Positions 36,973 through 49,674 of a stretch of DNA of 64,000 nt are shown here, in pieces; position 1 is the first letter of the stretch; each line of letters opens with the position of its first letter. The DNA lies in the NCBI GenBank assembly GCA_013365365.1, contig JABVXU010000058.1, positions 124,001-188,000 of the forward strand, in the 5' to 3' direction. The notes under the pieces were generated by a model that searched no databases, had not been told where the DNA came from, and saw only the letters and a list, made by a program, of their open reading frames with translations. This DNA is from Cruorifilaria tuberocauda (Eukaryota; Nematoda; Chromadorea; Rhabditida; Onchocercidae). A program made the translations under genes and the position numbers.

Positions 36973-38142
36973 AGATGGTTTCCCTCTGTCATTAATTCTC
37001 TCAATTCATTGTCCCTTGTCCACAACTGTTTCAAGGGTCAATTTGCATTTTTGATGGAGGTCGAGGAAGCTGAAATGAATTGAACGTTTGTTTATTTCTA
37101 TGCAACAGCACAACAATGTCATATCTCACTAAGAACAATAATAAAAGTACTCCTTGAATTTAGACTATTCCATCATATATACGCTGATTATTCCCACTAA
37201 AATTAAATGAGTAAAATTGTCGTAAAAATTTATCATAAAAATATCATTTCCGATAATTTCAATGGAAATGTCTAAAGGTATTTGACATATAGTGATATTA
37301 ATATAGTTTAAAAATTTATTAGTGATTAAATAGACCGGTTTAGACGACTGTTGATATGAAGGGAATTCTAAAATAAATGCTAATTTGTAATTACGTGAAG
37401 CATGAAGTCAATGTTGGATGAATGCAACGTTAGAAGCACATGTATTTTGCTTGCTTAGTTTCTCCTTTTTTCCTTTAAACTATTCGAAATGTCTGTTGCA
37501 AAGTGTGGATTTATGAATCGCCATAGTGCTGAAATATTTTAACGCAAACTTTTTTCATAGAGTTTCTTTGTTCGTTGGCTATTATCAAATTATCCATTCC
37601 TTTAAAATACAATATTTACCTTTTCTCTTATTGAATTTCTTTGTAAAGAAAAAAAATTCAATTTTTAATCTTCTCTTAAGCTTACTTTTAGTTTTCCGCA
37701 ATTTCTTTTTTCATCTTTATTGAAAAGTTTCAGTAATATATAGATAAGATTATTGATAGGATCATCAAATGAAAAATTCAGTAGTTAAACGATTTGATAT
37801 CTTGTCATTTGAGATTATTTCAAAACTTATTTGGTGTCGAGCAATATCAGCCTGATACGATTATTTCTTGATTTTTAATTCTGAAAATTGATTTACCAAT
37901 ATTTTTATTAGCAATGCTTTACCATATCTCTTTCATTGATATCTCGGATTTGCCTTTCATAATAATTTTATTTACGTTACGTTTATACATTTACTTTCTA
38001 TCACGAGTAATAATAATGGTAATATCAACATTCCATTCTTTCTGTTTTTTATAAAAATGCGGTAATTGCTGATATTTCAGGAAGAAAGGTCGTACGAGCA
38101 CGTGCCTCAATAACCGGACGGCTTTTTATCAAAGAATATTTG

Positions 38143-38195
38143 CCGAACAGATCCTCCTAATTTGATTTCTTATTTTTCTTGGCTGATCTGTTCGG
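38143..38195. repeat. Perfect 11-bp inverted repeat
   Basis: CCGAACAGATC (38143-38153) and GATCTGTTCGG (38185-38195) can form an 11-bp stem with a 31-nt loop. Weaker complementarity continues outward (the TTTTTATCAAAG and TTGATAAAAA stretches). It could be a remnant of a small inverted-repeat element. Confidence 0.65.
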
Positions 38196-40021
38196 TATAA
38201 CAAATGCTTTCGATGGTTCATTTCACTTTTCAGTTGGAAATATACACCGACGGTCAATCTTTTCATTGATAAAAAAATTCGCCACCAGCAAAGGAAAGAT
38301 AAAAAAGACAAAAGCCACAATCGATAAAATTTCTTCCTGTTCTAATCATATGGTTTTCGGGAGGGGAGGAAATTTTGAAATGTTTAAAGCACAACGGAAT
38401 ATCTTATCTTGTGAATTTTATTATCAATAAATATCAAACCTGAATTATTACTCTACAAACAAAAGAAAATAACCTATAAACTATGAAACGTAGTCAGTTA
38501 AATTACACGTAAATTTTTGCAGACAAAAATTTATATGCTTAATTTTCACTCCTTAATTACTACATTTGTTTGCTCCTCAATAAATCTGAAAGGTAAGCTT
38601 AATGAAGACCAAAAGTATGATTAAAGCACTCGGAAACAATAATTACCATGTCCATACGCAATTTATAGGGGAGGTGCTCAGAAGTGCTTATGAGAATAAG
38701 AATGATTATTTTGTTTCGGTTGTTGTTTAACTCACTTTGTTTTACTGATTATCACAGAAAGTGTGCTCATTTACGTGACTGTAGGATTAATTTGTTAGGT
38801 AAATGATTTTGCAATTCAAAATCAATGAAAAATGGGAATGGAAGTTTTCATTAACAACTAAATCTATAACTTTTTGATTTCTTTAAAATGGAATTGCGTT
38901 TCAATTTCATGCTTTAGTAGAAAATATTCACATGAAATATGCCATAAATTTCTAACCACAAAACGACACAATGAATCAAACTCATTAAATACAAAATTAA
39001 TTTATTAGACAAAACATTTTACAAGTGAAATATTGCTAATGACAAAATAAGTTGTAGAAATTTTTATAATATTGATATCACATTTACATAATATTAAAAA
39101 GAAACTAGTCAGAGATAGTGATCGAAAGAAACAAGTAACAATGGGTATATCAACTGATAGCATTCAACGATTATCGGTTGATATTGTCCTTGATATCGTA
39201 AATTTTGTAGTAACAAATCAATAACGTATAAGACTTTTTATTCTGAAATCGGTGAAAGATAGTAACTTAATTTTGAATCCCGTCTCACTTTTTTCTTGAT
39301 ATTTACAACTTTGATGAATAAATTGAGAAATAAATACTAATGGTCTGATTACTTAAAGGGAAAAAGCGTTTCATGAAACAAGAAAGTAGACTTGTATAAT
39401 TCGGAAAATTAGTAAAAGGTGGAAGACAAACAAATGAGCAATTACAGGTGTAACATTTGACAGATCCTAATAAAAGTTATCGAATGATATCGTTAAATTT
39501 TCTCCCACAAATTTCATTCAACAAAACTGTTTCATTTATTTCAAAAAAGAATGTCAGCCTATTTCAAAATTTCGTTTCATATAAAAATTATTAGTATTTC
39601 ACGTAGACTTATGAAAACTTTTTTTTAAATCAAATTATTTTATTATAAAACTAGCTTCAGCTAATTTTCAGTTGGAATAAATTGTTATGCTTGTTGTTCG
39701 AATGAAAAATGCTCTTATCGTACTAGCAATGAATGCGTAACTGTTCCTTTCCAGTAATAACATATTTAAGAAATATATCTTCCGGAAGAAATTTCTTCTT
39801 CAAGAAAATTGTCAAAGGAAGAAGTGAGAATTGATACGAAATTACATCCATCAATATGTATTTCATCTCTTAACAATTCCTCTTTTGTTTCCGGTTAAAC
39901 ATTAAAATTACAATAAGTTTATTATAAGTTAAACAACAATGTAATATCTCAAAGATTTCAAATTGTCAAAACGGGTAAATTATCAAAAATTATTAAAAAA
40001 AAATGAATAATTTCATGTAAT

Positions 40022-40445
40022 TTAGGAAGCACGAGCGGAACAATAGAGCCTGATTTATCAGTATTGAAATTGGGTGAGGGACAAACAGATCGTAGGAGTA
40101 TTAATCAAAGAAGCGAATTTACCAAAGTGAGTACTGAACAAAAATTACCCTGTAATGTTTGTGAAAAAGAACCGTAGAATTTGAGACGACATATGTGATG
40201 ACTCATACGGTGAAAGGTCACACGATTGTCCGAAATGCAAGCGGAATTTCTTTCTATCATCAACCTTGAATATGCATGCATAGATTGCTGAAAATGCAGA
40301 AAAAGTTCCTTCTCGATAAGTAAATCGAAAAGCGCGTGCAAATTGATGACAGTGAGAAGCCTCTTTTTATTTGTTCTGCTTGCAACTAAAGTTCTCCAAA
40401 GCAATTCACTTTGAAATCTCATACATGAAGAAGTTCCATGTTGAA
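40022..40445 (+). pseudogene. Decayed C2H2 zinc-finger gene
   Basis: An open stretch of about 50 codons (from about 40027, with IEPDLSVLKLGEGQTDRRS) runs into LPCNVCEKEP and a TAG at 40176-40178. Beyond it, in shifting frames, are remains of classical fingers: NLRRHM, then DCPKCKRNFFLSSTLNMHA followed by a stop, then EKPLFICSACN, a stop and FTLKSHT. The order Cx2C, hydrophobic, LxxH and the H-T-x-E-K-P-type linker are recognisable, but stops and frame shifts interrupt every finger. No intact gene of this kind lies nearby. Confidence 0.75.
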
Positions 40446-41147
40446 AGAGGGAATATATAAGGGCATTTTAAATTTAAATACATACTGCTATTTCTAAATT
40501 GCAGATTGTTTCTGTATTTCATTCACTAAATTCTTACAGTTTAATTACACTTTTTGATTGCATTCTTAATTCTTATTATCTCGTTTGTCATCTACAGTCA
40601 CTGCTATTCGTTGTAAGTTACTCATTTTATACCTTATATATAAATAAGTGTTATTATTTATTGACTTTTCTTATTTACAATAAATAAAATTCTTTGTCTC
40701 ATATCTACTCTCATATTTATTGAAGAGACAATCTTTGTTAAATGTGTAATGAACCACTTGTCATTCTAAATTAATTTTGAGTGAAGATACCGGTCAATTC
40801 AATGGTTTTTCAAATCATTATAAATCAAGAAACACGATCGACTGAATTCCCACTTAAAGCAGAATGCAGTGGAAAAACATCATTCGAAAACTTCTTGAAA
40901 TGAAAAAATTCATGAGCAGTAGCTGATCTAGCTTTAAATAGCTTTAAAAAAGGCTGTAAGCAAAAATTATGGAAAACAGAATTAATAGCTTTAATAGTGG
41001 AAAGTTAATACTTCAATACTTTAATACTAGAAAGTATACTTAATATTTCCTCACTAGTTTATGTAAACTTCGTTGATTCTAATTTCCATCACCGTGCGAC
41101 TTCATCTTACCAAAGAAAGCTTCTCTAATACATCAGTCGGTAACTAA
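40446..41147. other. Spacer between zinc-finger pseudogene and TTI1
   Basis: AT-rich. It might contain further eroded zinc-finger fragments (around 40740-40900) and the unlocated first exon of TTI1. Nothing here is certain. Confidence 0.35.
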
Positions 41148-44100
41148 CTGGGATGGTGCAATCCTCACAATTTAAATGCTCAAAAAAATTTTATTAAGGA
41201 TTCGCCAAGTACAACAGAAACTCTTGGCTCCCTTCGGAAACGAGAAACTTCAATGTGGAAATATCGTTTCGTTGAAGATTGCATACTACAGTGGAATGCA
41301 ATTCTCTTCCCGATGACTGTTGGAATTATCGGTTTTTTCATTGGATTTGAAAATGGCTTGTCGTTTCTTTGTTCAATGGCAGTCGTAGATGTGAAGATTA
41401 ATATAAGGAATAATATAAATGGATTATTTTTTCCTGTATTTAAAATTTGAGATTGCGTCCGCTGATTCGAGAATATGCGGAATGTCAAGTTATCATTGAG
41501 AAGTACGAAATTTGAAATTTATTGTCTTAAGTGAAGCAGACCTCTTGCAAACAATGCCAGGAGTTGATAGGAATAGTTATCCTGAAGATATAAAAGCAAC
41601 TGCACAGTTGATGTGCATCAAAATTATCCAGGAATTCACGGAAGGTGTCATCTCGCCTGGATCTGTTACTGAGTTTTCAACGTTTGTTAAACGTAGGTTT
41701 TGTTTCTTTCTATTCGATTGATGCTTTAAAATGCGATATTGATAAATTAAACGATGAAACTGATTGATTGGTTAAAAAAGATTTTTCCGTACAGTAAATC
41801 GTTAAATTGCGAAGGAAGATAACCATAATTGATGCATTGTTTGCTTATTTATTTCCTCCATTTTCTTAATCATTCAATTTCTATTTTAGACAATATAAAG
41901 AGGAAGGACTTCCAAAAAAAAGAATTTGTCGAATTGAATCGAATCATTTTTGGCACAGCGTTCAGTATTTTGAAAGAGTCTGTGAAAAATGAGGACAAAT
42001 TTAATCGACATATGTTTGATTCTGCCTTGCAGATAATCAATAATATTTTTGAAAACTTAAGACCTGGAGTAAGTGTTACATTCAAAACTCTTCCTTTGTA
42101 ATAACGGACTTTACATTTGAATTTCAATATTTGTAAGGTTAATAAAAAACAACTTTTCATCAGGTTTTGGGAAGAGTTAAAAATTATTATAAAAAAGAAA
42201 TTCGTGACTTGGTAATTCACTCCAATTCTAATAGTATTCATATAAAATCATTAATTAAGAAGTTAAGAGAAACGATTCATTTTCCCCAAATTTTCATTTC
42301 TGGAAATGGGAACTTTCTTGCTTATTGGACTTTGCTTATAATTTCAGGATGCGGAAGACTTATATCCATTTTTATGGTCTATCAATAGCAGATGTCTTAT
42401 AGTTGGCGATAAAAAAATCAGTAATGCAGTTGATTTGGAACGGATTGCAACATTTGAGACAAACTTCGTTCGATTTATGCTTTCTAATAAAAGAAATAGG
42501 GAAGGTTTGTGATTAGACTTAATTTTTAGTTAATATTCGATCTTATTTTGCTGATAATCATATTGATGAAGAATCAGTATAAAAGTCAGGATAATTATTC
42601 TTCAGATTTGTTTTCTAAAGGACATCAAGCAGAACTTGCATTTATGGTAACATTTTTCATAACTAAGTTCTCTTCGCAAAAAATCGATATGCCGATCAGG
42701 TGATTTCTTCTATTTAATTCTGATATTTAAAATATCGGTTTTCTAAATTTGATATTTTAAAATGGACTATTAAAAAGCTAGGAATTATAAAATGAAGGGA
42801 AATATTTGTTTCCGGATGTTACTTCTTTTCATGGCATTTCATAAAATTTAAGAGAGGCAGAAGAGGTACCGGATGAAATTTTGTGGACTGCTTTTTTCAG
42901 ACTTACCTTAGGAAATATATTACTTGAACTTGTAAAATCATGGAATGAATCGGTGAAGACATTGACATCATTTCTACCAGGTATTTGCTGTCGTATGGCT
43001 CAACTTGCTTGTGCAGATCTGAATACGGAAGTTGTAAATATGGCATTGAAGGTATTGCAGATATATTCAGATTCATTTGTAAGGATTTGGAAATAAACAT
43101 CATTGTTTTGCGCTTATCGTTAGTATGACTTAAGGTTTCAAGCCCACTGGTACCGAAATAAAACTTAAATGAAAGTAAAAAATTAAAAAAAACTACCCGT
43201 AAATTGTAATCAATGAAAAAATGTTTCAGATTTTTGGCTGCACTGTGTCAACTTGCTTGAGTGATTCTGTTGTTCACAAACAGGATGAGGTAGAAAATTC
43301 AATAAGCGTTGAAAACAAGTTGAAAAATTCTGTTCCTGAAAAGAGTACCGCCTACGTTGAAGATTGGGACAACAACTTGAAATTTTTGGTAAAATATGTT
43401 TTTTCAGTCTAATTTAAAGAGTGCATTATATATATATTATTGCAGCAGACTCAAAATGCTAAAAAATCATGGCCAATCCTATTGATTCGTGCAAATTTTT
43501 CTTTTTGACTAAAATGTGTTTTTTATATTATAGAATAAAAAACTTTTATGAGCAGTAATTCATTGATATAAATGATAGTCTCTTTCAAATGATATTTCTT
43601 CACAGAACAAACTTGCTATAGAATTAAATTTTGTGAATTTTCCATTCCAATCCATTTTAATAATTGACAGTATTTCCCACTCTATTTGAATTACTAACAG
43701 TCTTGCAACATGAGAGAAAATATTGACATCATGAGTTCATTTCAGTTGAACTATTTGAAATTACTTCAGATATTTTACTTAAAGTATTCATTACAGATTG
43801 ATAAAGACCGGACAGCTTAGATTATTTCTCCTAATTCTTTGACTTTGAAATAGTTGCATTACTAAAACTTAATTAGAGTTGCTTGCGTTTTTACGAAATT
43901 GATATCGTAAGTCACCATTCACCATATTTCTTTTCTGATTTATTATTATTATTGCTGTAGTTCATGAAATGCTGATTTTTCAACTAATTTTAGCTCAGAC
44001 GGATATGTTCCAGACTCGTTCGACATCAGGATCATCGTGTTCGGCTTGCTTTGCTTAATTTTTTGCATGATATTTATAGACATTGTACTATAAGTCTTGC

Positions 44101-47100
44101 CTCGCCGATTGAAAATATTATGATCGATACTGTTTTGCTATTGTTAAGTGATCCATATGAAAAGTAAGTTTATTATTCCATGGATTTTTGTGCAACCATT
44201 GCTCTTTGAATTTGGAAAATTTGCATATAACTGCAACAGTTTTAATTTTTCCAAATCTTTATTAATTCTTGGATGCGTTTTTTATAAAATCCTCATTTTA
44301 AGTGTTATGTACGGAAAAACTTTTTACGGTCTGGAATATGTAGAAGAGCTTCTTTAATTGCGCCATTGTTTTTTATGGTTTTCAGAATTGCTGAATTTTC
44401 GGCAAAGATTAAAGAATATTTAATGCATTCAGTAAAAGAAAGTTTCGTCAATCGTTTGAGGGAACGCTTGTATTCGTTATCTACTACTATACCTACGGAA
44501 GCCACTGTTAGCGGAGATGTTGAAGGGTGTTTAAAACAGGTAAAGGAAACAAAACTTCATAATAGTGACAGTGAAGGAAGCATTGGCAGTTAGCTTGTGT
44601 TTACCCTAGTTTCAGTACATCCATTAAAATTTAAATAGTTTTAGCTTTAGTTAACTGCTTATTTGTTGAAGACATCAAAATTATTCGTTGTTAATCTATT
44701 GCTTTAAATTTCGTCATAGAATTTTGTTGCCTTATAAATTTTTTTCTTCATTACTTGAAAAAGAAATTCTACTAGTTGAGAAAGGTGATTTCATTTGTTG
44801 TGAAAACAGATTTTTGTATTTAATTTTTCCATTTAATTGATTTAGCAGAAATAAGGCAGTGAGTTTTCAGTTGCTTGGAGTATTGTTTTCAATGAATTCT
44901 GAATGCGACGACTTTTTATTAGGCGGGAAATTGCCTGAACAATTGACGTTCGCACTATCATTTACACTGCGATTGAATGCTAAACGATTACGTTTGAGCC
45001 GAGAAGTTATTGAGAAAAGCGATGTTTTAGGCAAGTAATTGTTTCGAAACAAGGTGAAAGGCTTGTTTTAATAATTCAATAAATTATTCGGATAAATTCT
45101 GGTGAAGAATGGCATTGTTTCTGATACATATGGCGCATTTCAGAGAATTTTAGCGCAAGTATCGGGAAAATTCTTTCCTTCCATTTTTAATAGGCCATCA
45201 ACAAAAAAGGAAGTCATATCTCTTTCAGAGACATAACATTAAATTCGTTTAGTGTTTTAGACACAGTAGATAACTTGCCGCTTCTCTATAATGTTCAAAA
45301 GAAAACATTCAGTCAGATCGCTCTATTGTTAGCTACAAGTAAACACTCTCATGTAAGTTATTTTCATATTTTCGTGAATTTCATTACTTTCAATTGTCTG
45401 ATTTCCTCTACTGCCAATTTTGTATTGCATTCGAAATTTCAATCAAGTCAAAATTTTTCAATGGAAAAATCATTCTTTCAATAGTCTTTTCTACATCGAG
45501 AAATATGTAAGAAAATTTTCTTCTTTGATCCATTGGTCAAACTCCAGGATGTGGAATTGTTATATTCCAAATTTCGTCTTAAAAGTCGTTGAGAAACTGA
45601 GTTTACATTCATTTTCAGGTTCTTATGGATTGTATTTCTGCAAATGTTGGGCATAGAAACGAATTGGAACAGTTGGTGGGTAGTTATCATTTTGCAGTTT
45701 ATTTATTAAGAGCAACTTGTACTCAAGTTACTAAGCCAGCTCAAAAATTTATTGATACTTTACAAGTGCTAGTCGAACAAGCTGTTAAACTGCTAGAAAT
45801 AACCGACATACATCAACCACCACGAGACGATATCATTGAAGGTTAGTCTTTGATTTTTCAAAATAAAAATTTAAAGGAAAAGAACTGAAACAGAATTAAG
45901 CGCTGATTAGTATCAAAATTGTGTGAAGTCCAGAACTGTGCAAAAAATTTGAGTTTCTGAATTACAGATGATAATGATGAGCAAGGTATCGAGAGTTGTC
46001 TAGTCACTGTTTTATTATTATTCTGTGCTGCTGCTTTCACTTGTATTCCTTCTGTTTTCTTATGCCAAAAGGTAAAATTGTTCAATTTTTCAGTTCGAAA
46101 TATCAAAATATGTTTTAACAAGCAGCAAATTTTGTAGTTAGAAGTTGTATGTCGTCGTGCTAGTTGCTCTAGAATCAAATCTAAAGTTGAAACATGAATA
46201 TATAGTTGGAACTATTTTGCTTTGCTCATTGTTTCTCTTAATTTATATTATAATCATCTGGTTATAGTTAATGAACGAAACTTTGTTCGAAATATTTAAG
46301 TGGGCGAAGTCATCGTATGTAATTTGTGCAGAAAATGCAGAGCATGCTTTACAAGCTGCTGCTTTGGTTTGTTTCTAAGAGACTTCATTCCATGAATTGA
46401 AGACCCTTATTTCGTGATTCACTGATTGGATAAAGCAAAGAAAAATTCGCTTCATCTGAAATTTTTTTATTTCTTGTTTTTTCAGGCTGTTATGAATTCT
46501 TAATGAATTAAAAAAAACTCACAACTTTTTTGTTTAAATTTAAGTTTAAAATTTTTCATTTTTTCAGGCAGTAGGAGAAGCTAACATATCTTCTCTTTGT
46601 GTTACTTATGGGAAATATCTTTTACCAAAGGTAGCAATTCGTTCAAGGGCTTACAGTAAAAATCTTCGCACACCTTGCATACTGTCTTCATTGCTCGATT
46701 ATTGTGAAAATCCTGAATTGTTCGAGATTACCAGTCACGTTGTTGAAGAACTCCTACTTGCAATTGACCTAGGATCACAGGTATATTTTCTCTATATTTT
46801 GAATCTTATCTGAATGTGCTTTTTTTTAATTATTTAGATTTGCTTAAATTTTATGTAATTTTATAAATTCATTGTTTGCTTCAGGAATGGCTAATTTTAA
46901 TTCTCAAGGCCGTGCTTAGTTTTGGAATAGCTATTGGGAAATGGTTTCCTAACATCAGGCCTCAAGAAGTTGAGTACAATGAAGACGATCTAGATAAGAA
47001 AGTCCCAAAGCCTGACTTCGTTAAATCAGTAAACAATATTTTGAAGAGGTATTTTTTTAATAAATATTTTGGGTCATTTCAAACAAATATGTTCGATATG

Positions 47101-48485
47101 TATCTTGCAAAATGTGAAAAGTCTTGATAAAAATCTATTCACTTAAAAATTTTCGATCTTTCAGAACGAAGCACCTTCTCTTTTCTTCTCATGTACCAGT
47201 TCGCTTGCTAATTCTGAAAATCTTGGATATCTGCCTAAAAGATTTACAACATTTCCCGGATGATCATTTACCTATGATTCATGAAAACTGGTTTGCAGTT
47301 TTTGATTGTCTTCAGGACAAAAATTTTAATGTGCGAGTAAATGGATTTAAGGTTATTTCTTTGAATATTTATCATCCAGAAATGATTTTGTCACTTACTT
47401 TTTATTTATTTTCGCATGTTTTGAATATTATGTTGTGCATCCTCTTCACCTTTCCCTTTTATTTTTTTTTACTTTTTTATCCATCCAAATTTTTATTTTA
47501 CGATTTCATTGCTTCTCAGAATAACAAAATTCTTAGTTTGTAGTTTCTTTCATATTATTTAAGAATTTTCAGTACTGCTTATCTTTTTCTGCATTTTAAC
47601 ACAACTATTTTATAGGTTTTTGTAACGATGTGTGAACTTTCTGGCAGTTTCTGTTATCGTCGTTTCATTCCTCAAGCATGGACATTAATTCATAAATATA
47701 TGCTTGAACAAAGTTCTGCAAGTGCTAATGCCCAAGGAGCTTATTTTCATTCGTCTGCGTATAAATTTCAGCAAGTTGTTCTGGAAAAGTAAATTTTATG
47801 ATTTTTCTCGTCTATATTCATTGCAACAGCTTTTTGGTTCACGTTTATGACGTGAAAATGAGAATCGAAAGTAGAATAACTACGGAATATTTAGACTGTG
47901 TCCGTAAGATCAGTGACAGAGTCGGCGACTTATCCATCGTTTATATATAAGTTTACTGCGTTTTTTCAACATTCAGTGAATTGCTCTATAACTGCTATCA
48001 GCAGTCGTTTTGAATAACATTTTGCAGGAATATAATCTGAATTTTTTGCGAAAAATACTTGGGACTATCGAAATTTCTAGCATTATGCATTTCTTCGATT
48101 TTACCAGTTACTTGTAATAATGACATTATTAGCAAATAACCAGTTTTGCTTAATGATTAAATCTTCAGTTTCAAAATATTTTTTTATTGTTTTTTACTCA
48201 AAAATAAGGAAGTGTAATTATTATTCAGACCCTCTTAAAATATATATAAATACGTGTATTCCTTTAACAGGTTCTGTTTACAGCTTGGACATTATTTTTC
48301 GTTCAATCGAAGCGCGTGGCGCAGATTGGAGAAGTGCTATGGAGGTAGCCAAAGCATATTGCGATGTTTCACAGCCTGAAACTTTACGAAATGCATCAAA
48401 AAATTTGATTTCTCTATGTGAAACGAAATTGAAGGAAATCAGTGATGAATCGGAGAAGGTAATCAGTGAAGTTTCAGTGCAGTGA
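41148..48485 (+). CDS. TTI1: TTI1, TELO2-interacting protein 1 (N-terminus unresolved)
   Basis: HEAT-repeat component of the TTT complex (TELO2-TTI1-TTI2), an HSP90 co-chaperone that matures PIKK kinases such as mTOR, ATM and ATR. Solid exons: about 41512-41692, 41890-42068, 42164-42211, 42348-42504, 42606-42699, 42853-43078, 43230-43388, 43994-44163, 44386-44539, 44856-45030, 45261-45352, 45619-45841, 45968-46071, 46268-46366, 46568-46780, 46885-47048, 47165-47351, 47616-47788, 48284-48485; about 1000 codons against 1089 residues in human. Family landmarks: SEADLLQTMPG, LTSFLPGICCRMAQLA, HQDHRVRLALLNFL, VPVRLLILKILDICLKDLQ, FNVRVNGFKVFVTM and AYFHSSAYKFQQVVLEK. Upstream, DCILQWNAILFPMTVG (41277-41324) and PLIREYAECQ (41459-41488) fit the TTI1 N-terminus but lie in other frames. 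AATAAA is at 48604-48609. Confidence 0.85.
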
Positions 48486-49674
48486 CTTGAATTGCATCGA
48501 TATGCAATCTCTTTTGTACAAGATCTCTTCCATCATTACATTTAATTTTAATGTTGTTTGGTGCTAGTAATAATATATATTTTTATAAACAAGAGAAAAA
48601 TGAAATAAAATACAATAATTGCTTGAAACTATTCGGCACTGCAATGGTCGAATAAGTGGTATATTTGAAGAACTTTTTAGTAATCCCAATGAAGTCCTAT
48701 TACCAGAAGAAGACTGATACCAATATTAAGTGATACTGATATTGATTTTAAGACTTTACCATGAATTAGTATTGTTCAAGAAATAATCGCTCTTTATTGA
48801 AGGTCACAGGAAAGAAGAGTGTTTGTCGGTACGATGTGTAAAAGTTTTAATAATGAAACAGTGAAAAAAGAAGACATGTAGGAAAGGCAAAAAAATTGAA
48901 AATGGAAAGTTAATGTATGAATTAGTTCGATTATGAATTACATACGAGAAGTGAAAATTGAAAATTCAACAGTTGAAATGTGGGAGTGAATGGAAAACTC
49001 CGTGGGCCATAATTAACATGTCTTCGTAGTGCTGCGCTTCTTTATCATTTGAACGAATTTTTTCTCGAGAGTCGCTTGGGCAAAAGTATTTCAAAGCTGA
49101 CTCATTCTATTTTTGTTCCATCATTTTTTAAAAATATTTGTGCGACCGGATGTTTGCTACTTCGTTAAAAATCTTCCTATTATTCTACATTTTTTTAAAT
49201 ATAAACGATTACCGAATACAATCCATCTAGATTAAAATAATTAGTGATGCATACATATATATATTTTAAAAATAAATCCTACATGGTGTCATTCTAATTA
49301 TTTATAAGAAAAAAAAACATTCTACAAATATTAAAATTTGTTTATAATGTAAATAACAATTGAGATATATTACGTTCAAATGTTTGCAGATATACTATTT
49401 GCGACATATTTCAATTTCTTTATAGATATATTGTAATTAGGGCATTCTGTTTATCTGTACATTCATCTTCCCTTTCTTTATAAATTGAATATACTGCTAC
49501 GAAAAGGCTTAAGTTCAATCAACTCTTTCTGAACATTCTGATTCCATCGATTTTCTGAACATTCCGATTTAATCAGTCTTTTCTGAATATTTACATTTGA
49601 TCGAATCTTCTTGAATAATTGTTTTCGTTTGCTTTTTTAACGAATTATTGAAGAGAAGAGAGCAGATACGAAGG
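48486..49674. other. TTI1 3' UTR and promoter region of the EMI/FAS1 gene
   Basis: AATAAA at 48604-48609. Between 49500 and 49620 a TCTGAACATT-type phrase recurs three times upstream of the next ATG. No exon seen. Confidence 0.45.

Larger units (their letters stand above)
34501..40020. other. Gene-free AT-rich region
   Basis: No supported exon on either strand. Contents noted: a three-copy 21-bp motif at 35614-35707, a GA microsatellite at about 36928-36972 and an inverted repeat at 38143-38195. Open frames are short and AT-driven. Confidence 0.45.

Noticed and set aside
41180..41488. Minus-strand 102-codon open frame
   Set aside because: It is antisense to the segment that resembles the TTI1 N-terminus, so probably a shadow.
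48240..48283. Acceptor at 48270 for the last TTI1 exon
   Set aside because: With the two carried bases this gives a non-TTI1 frame that stops early; the acceptor at 48282-48283 restores the conserved frame.
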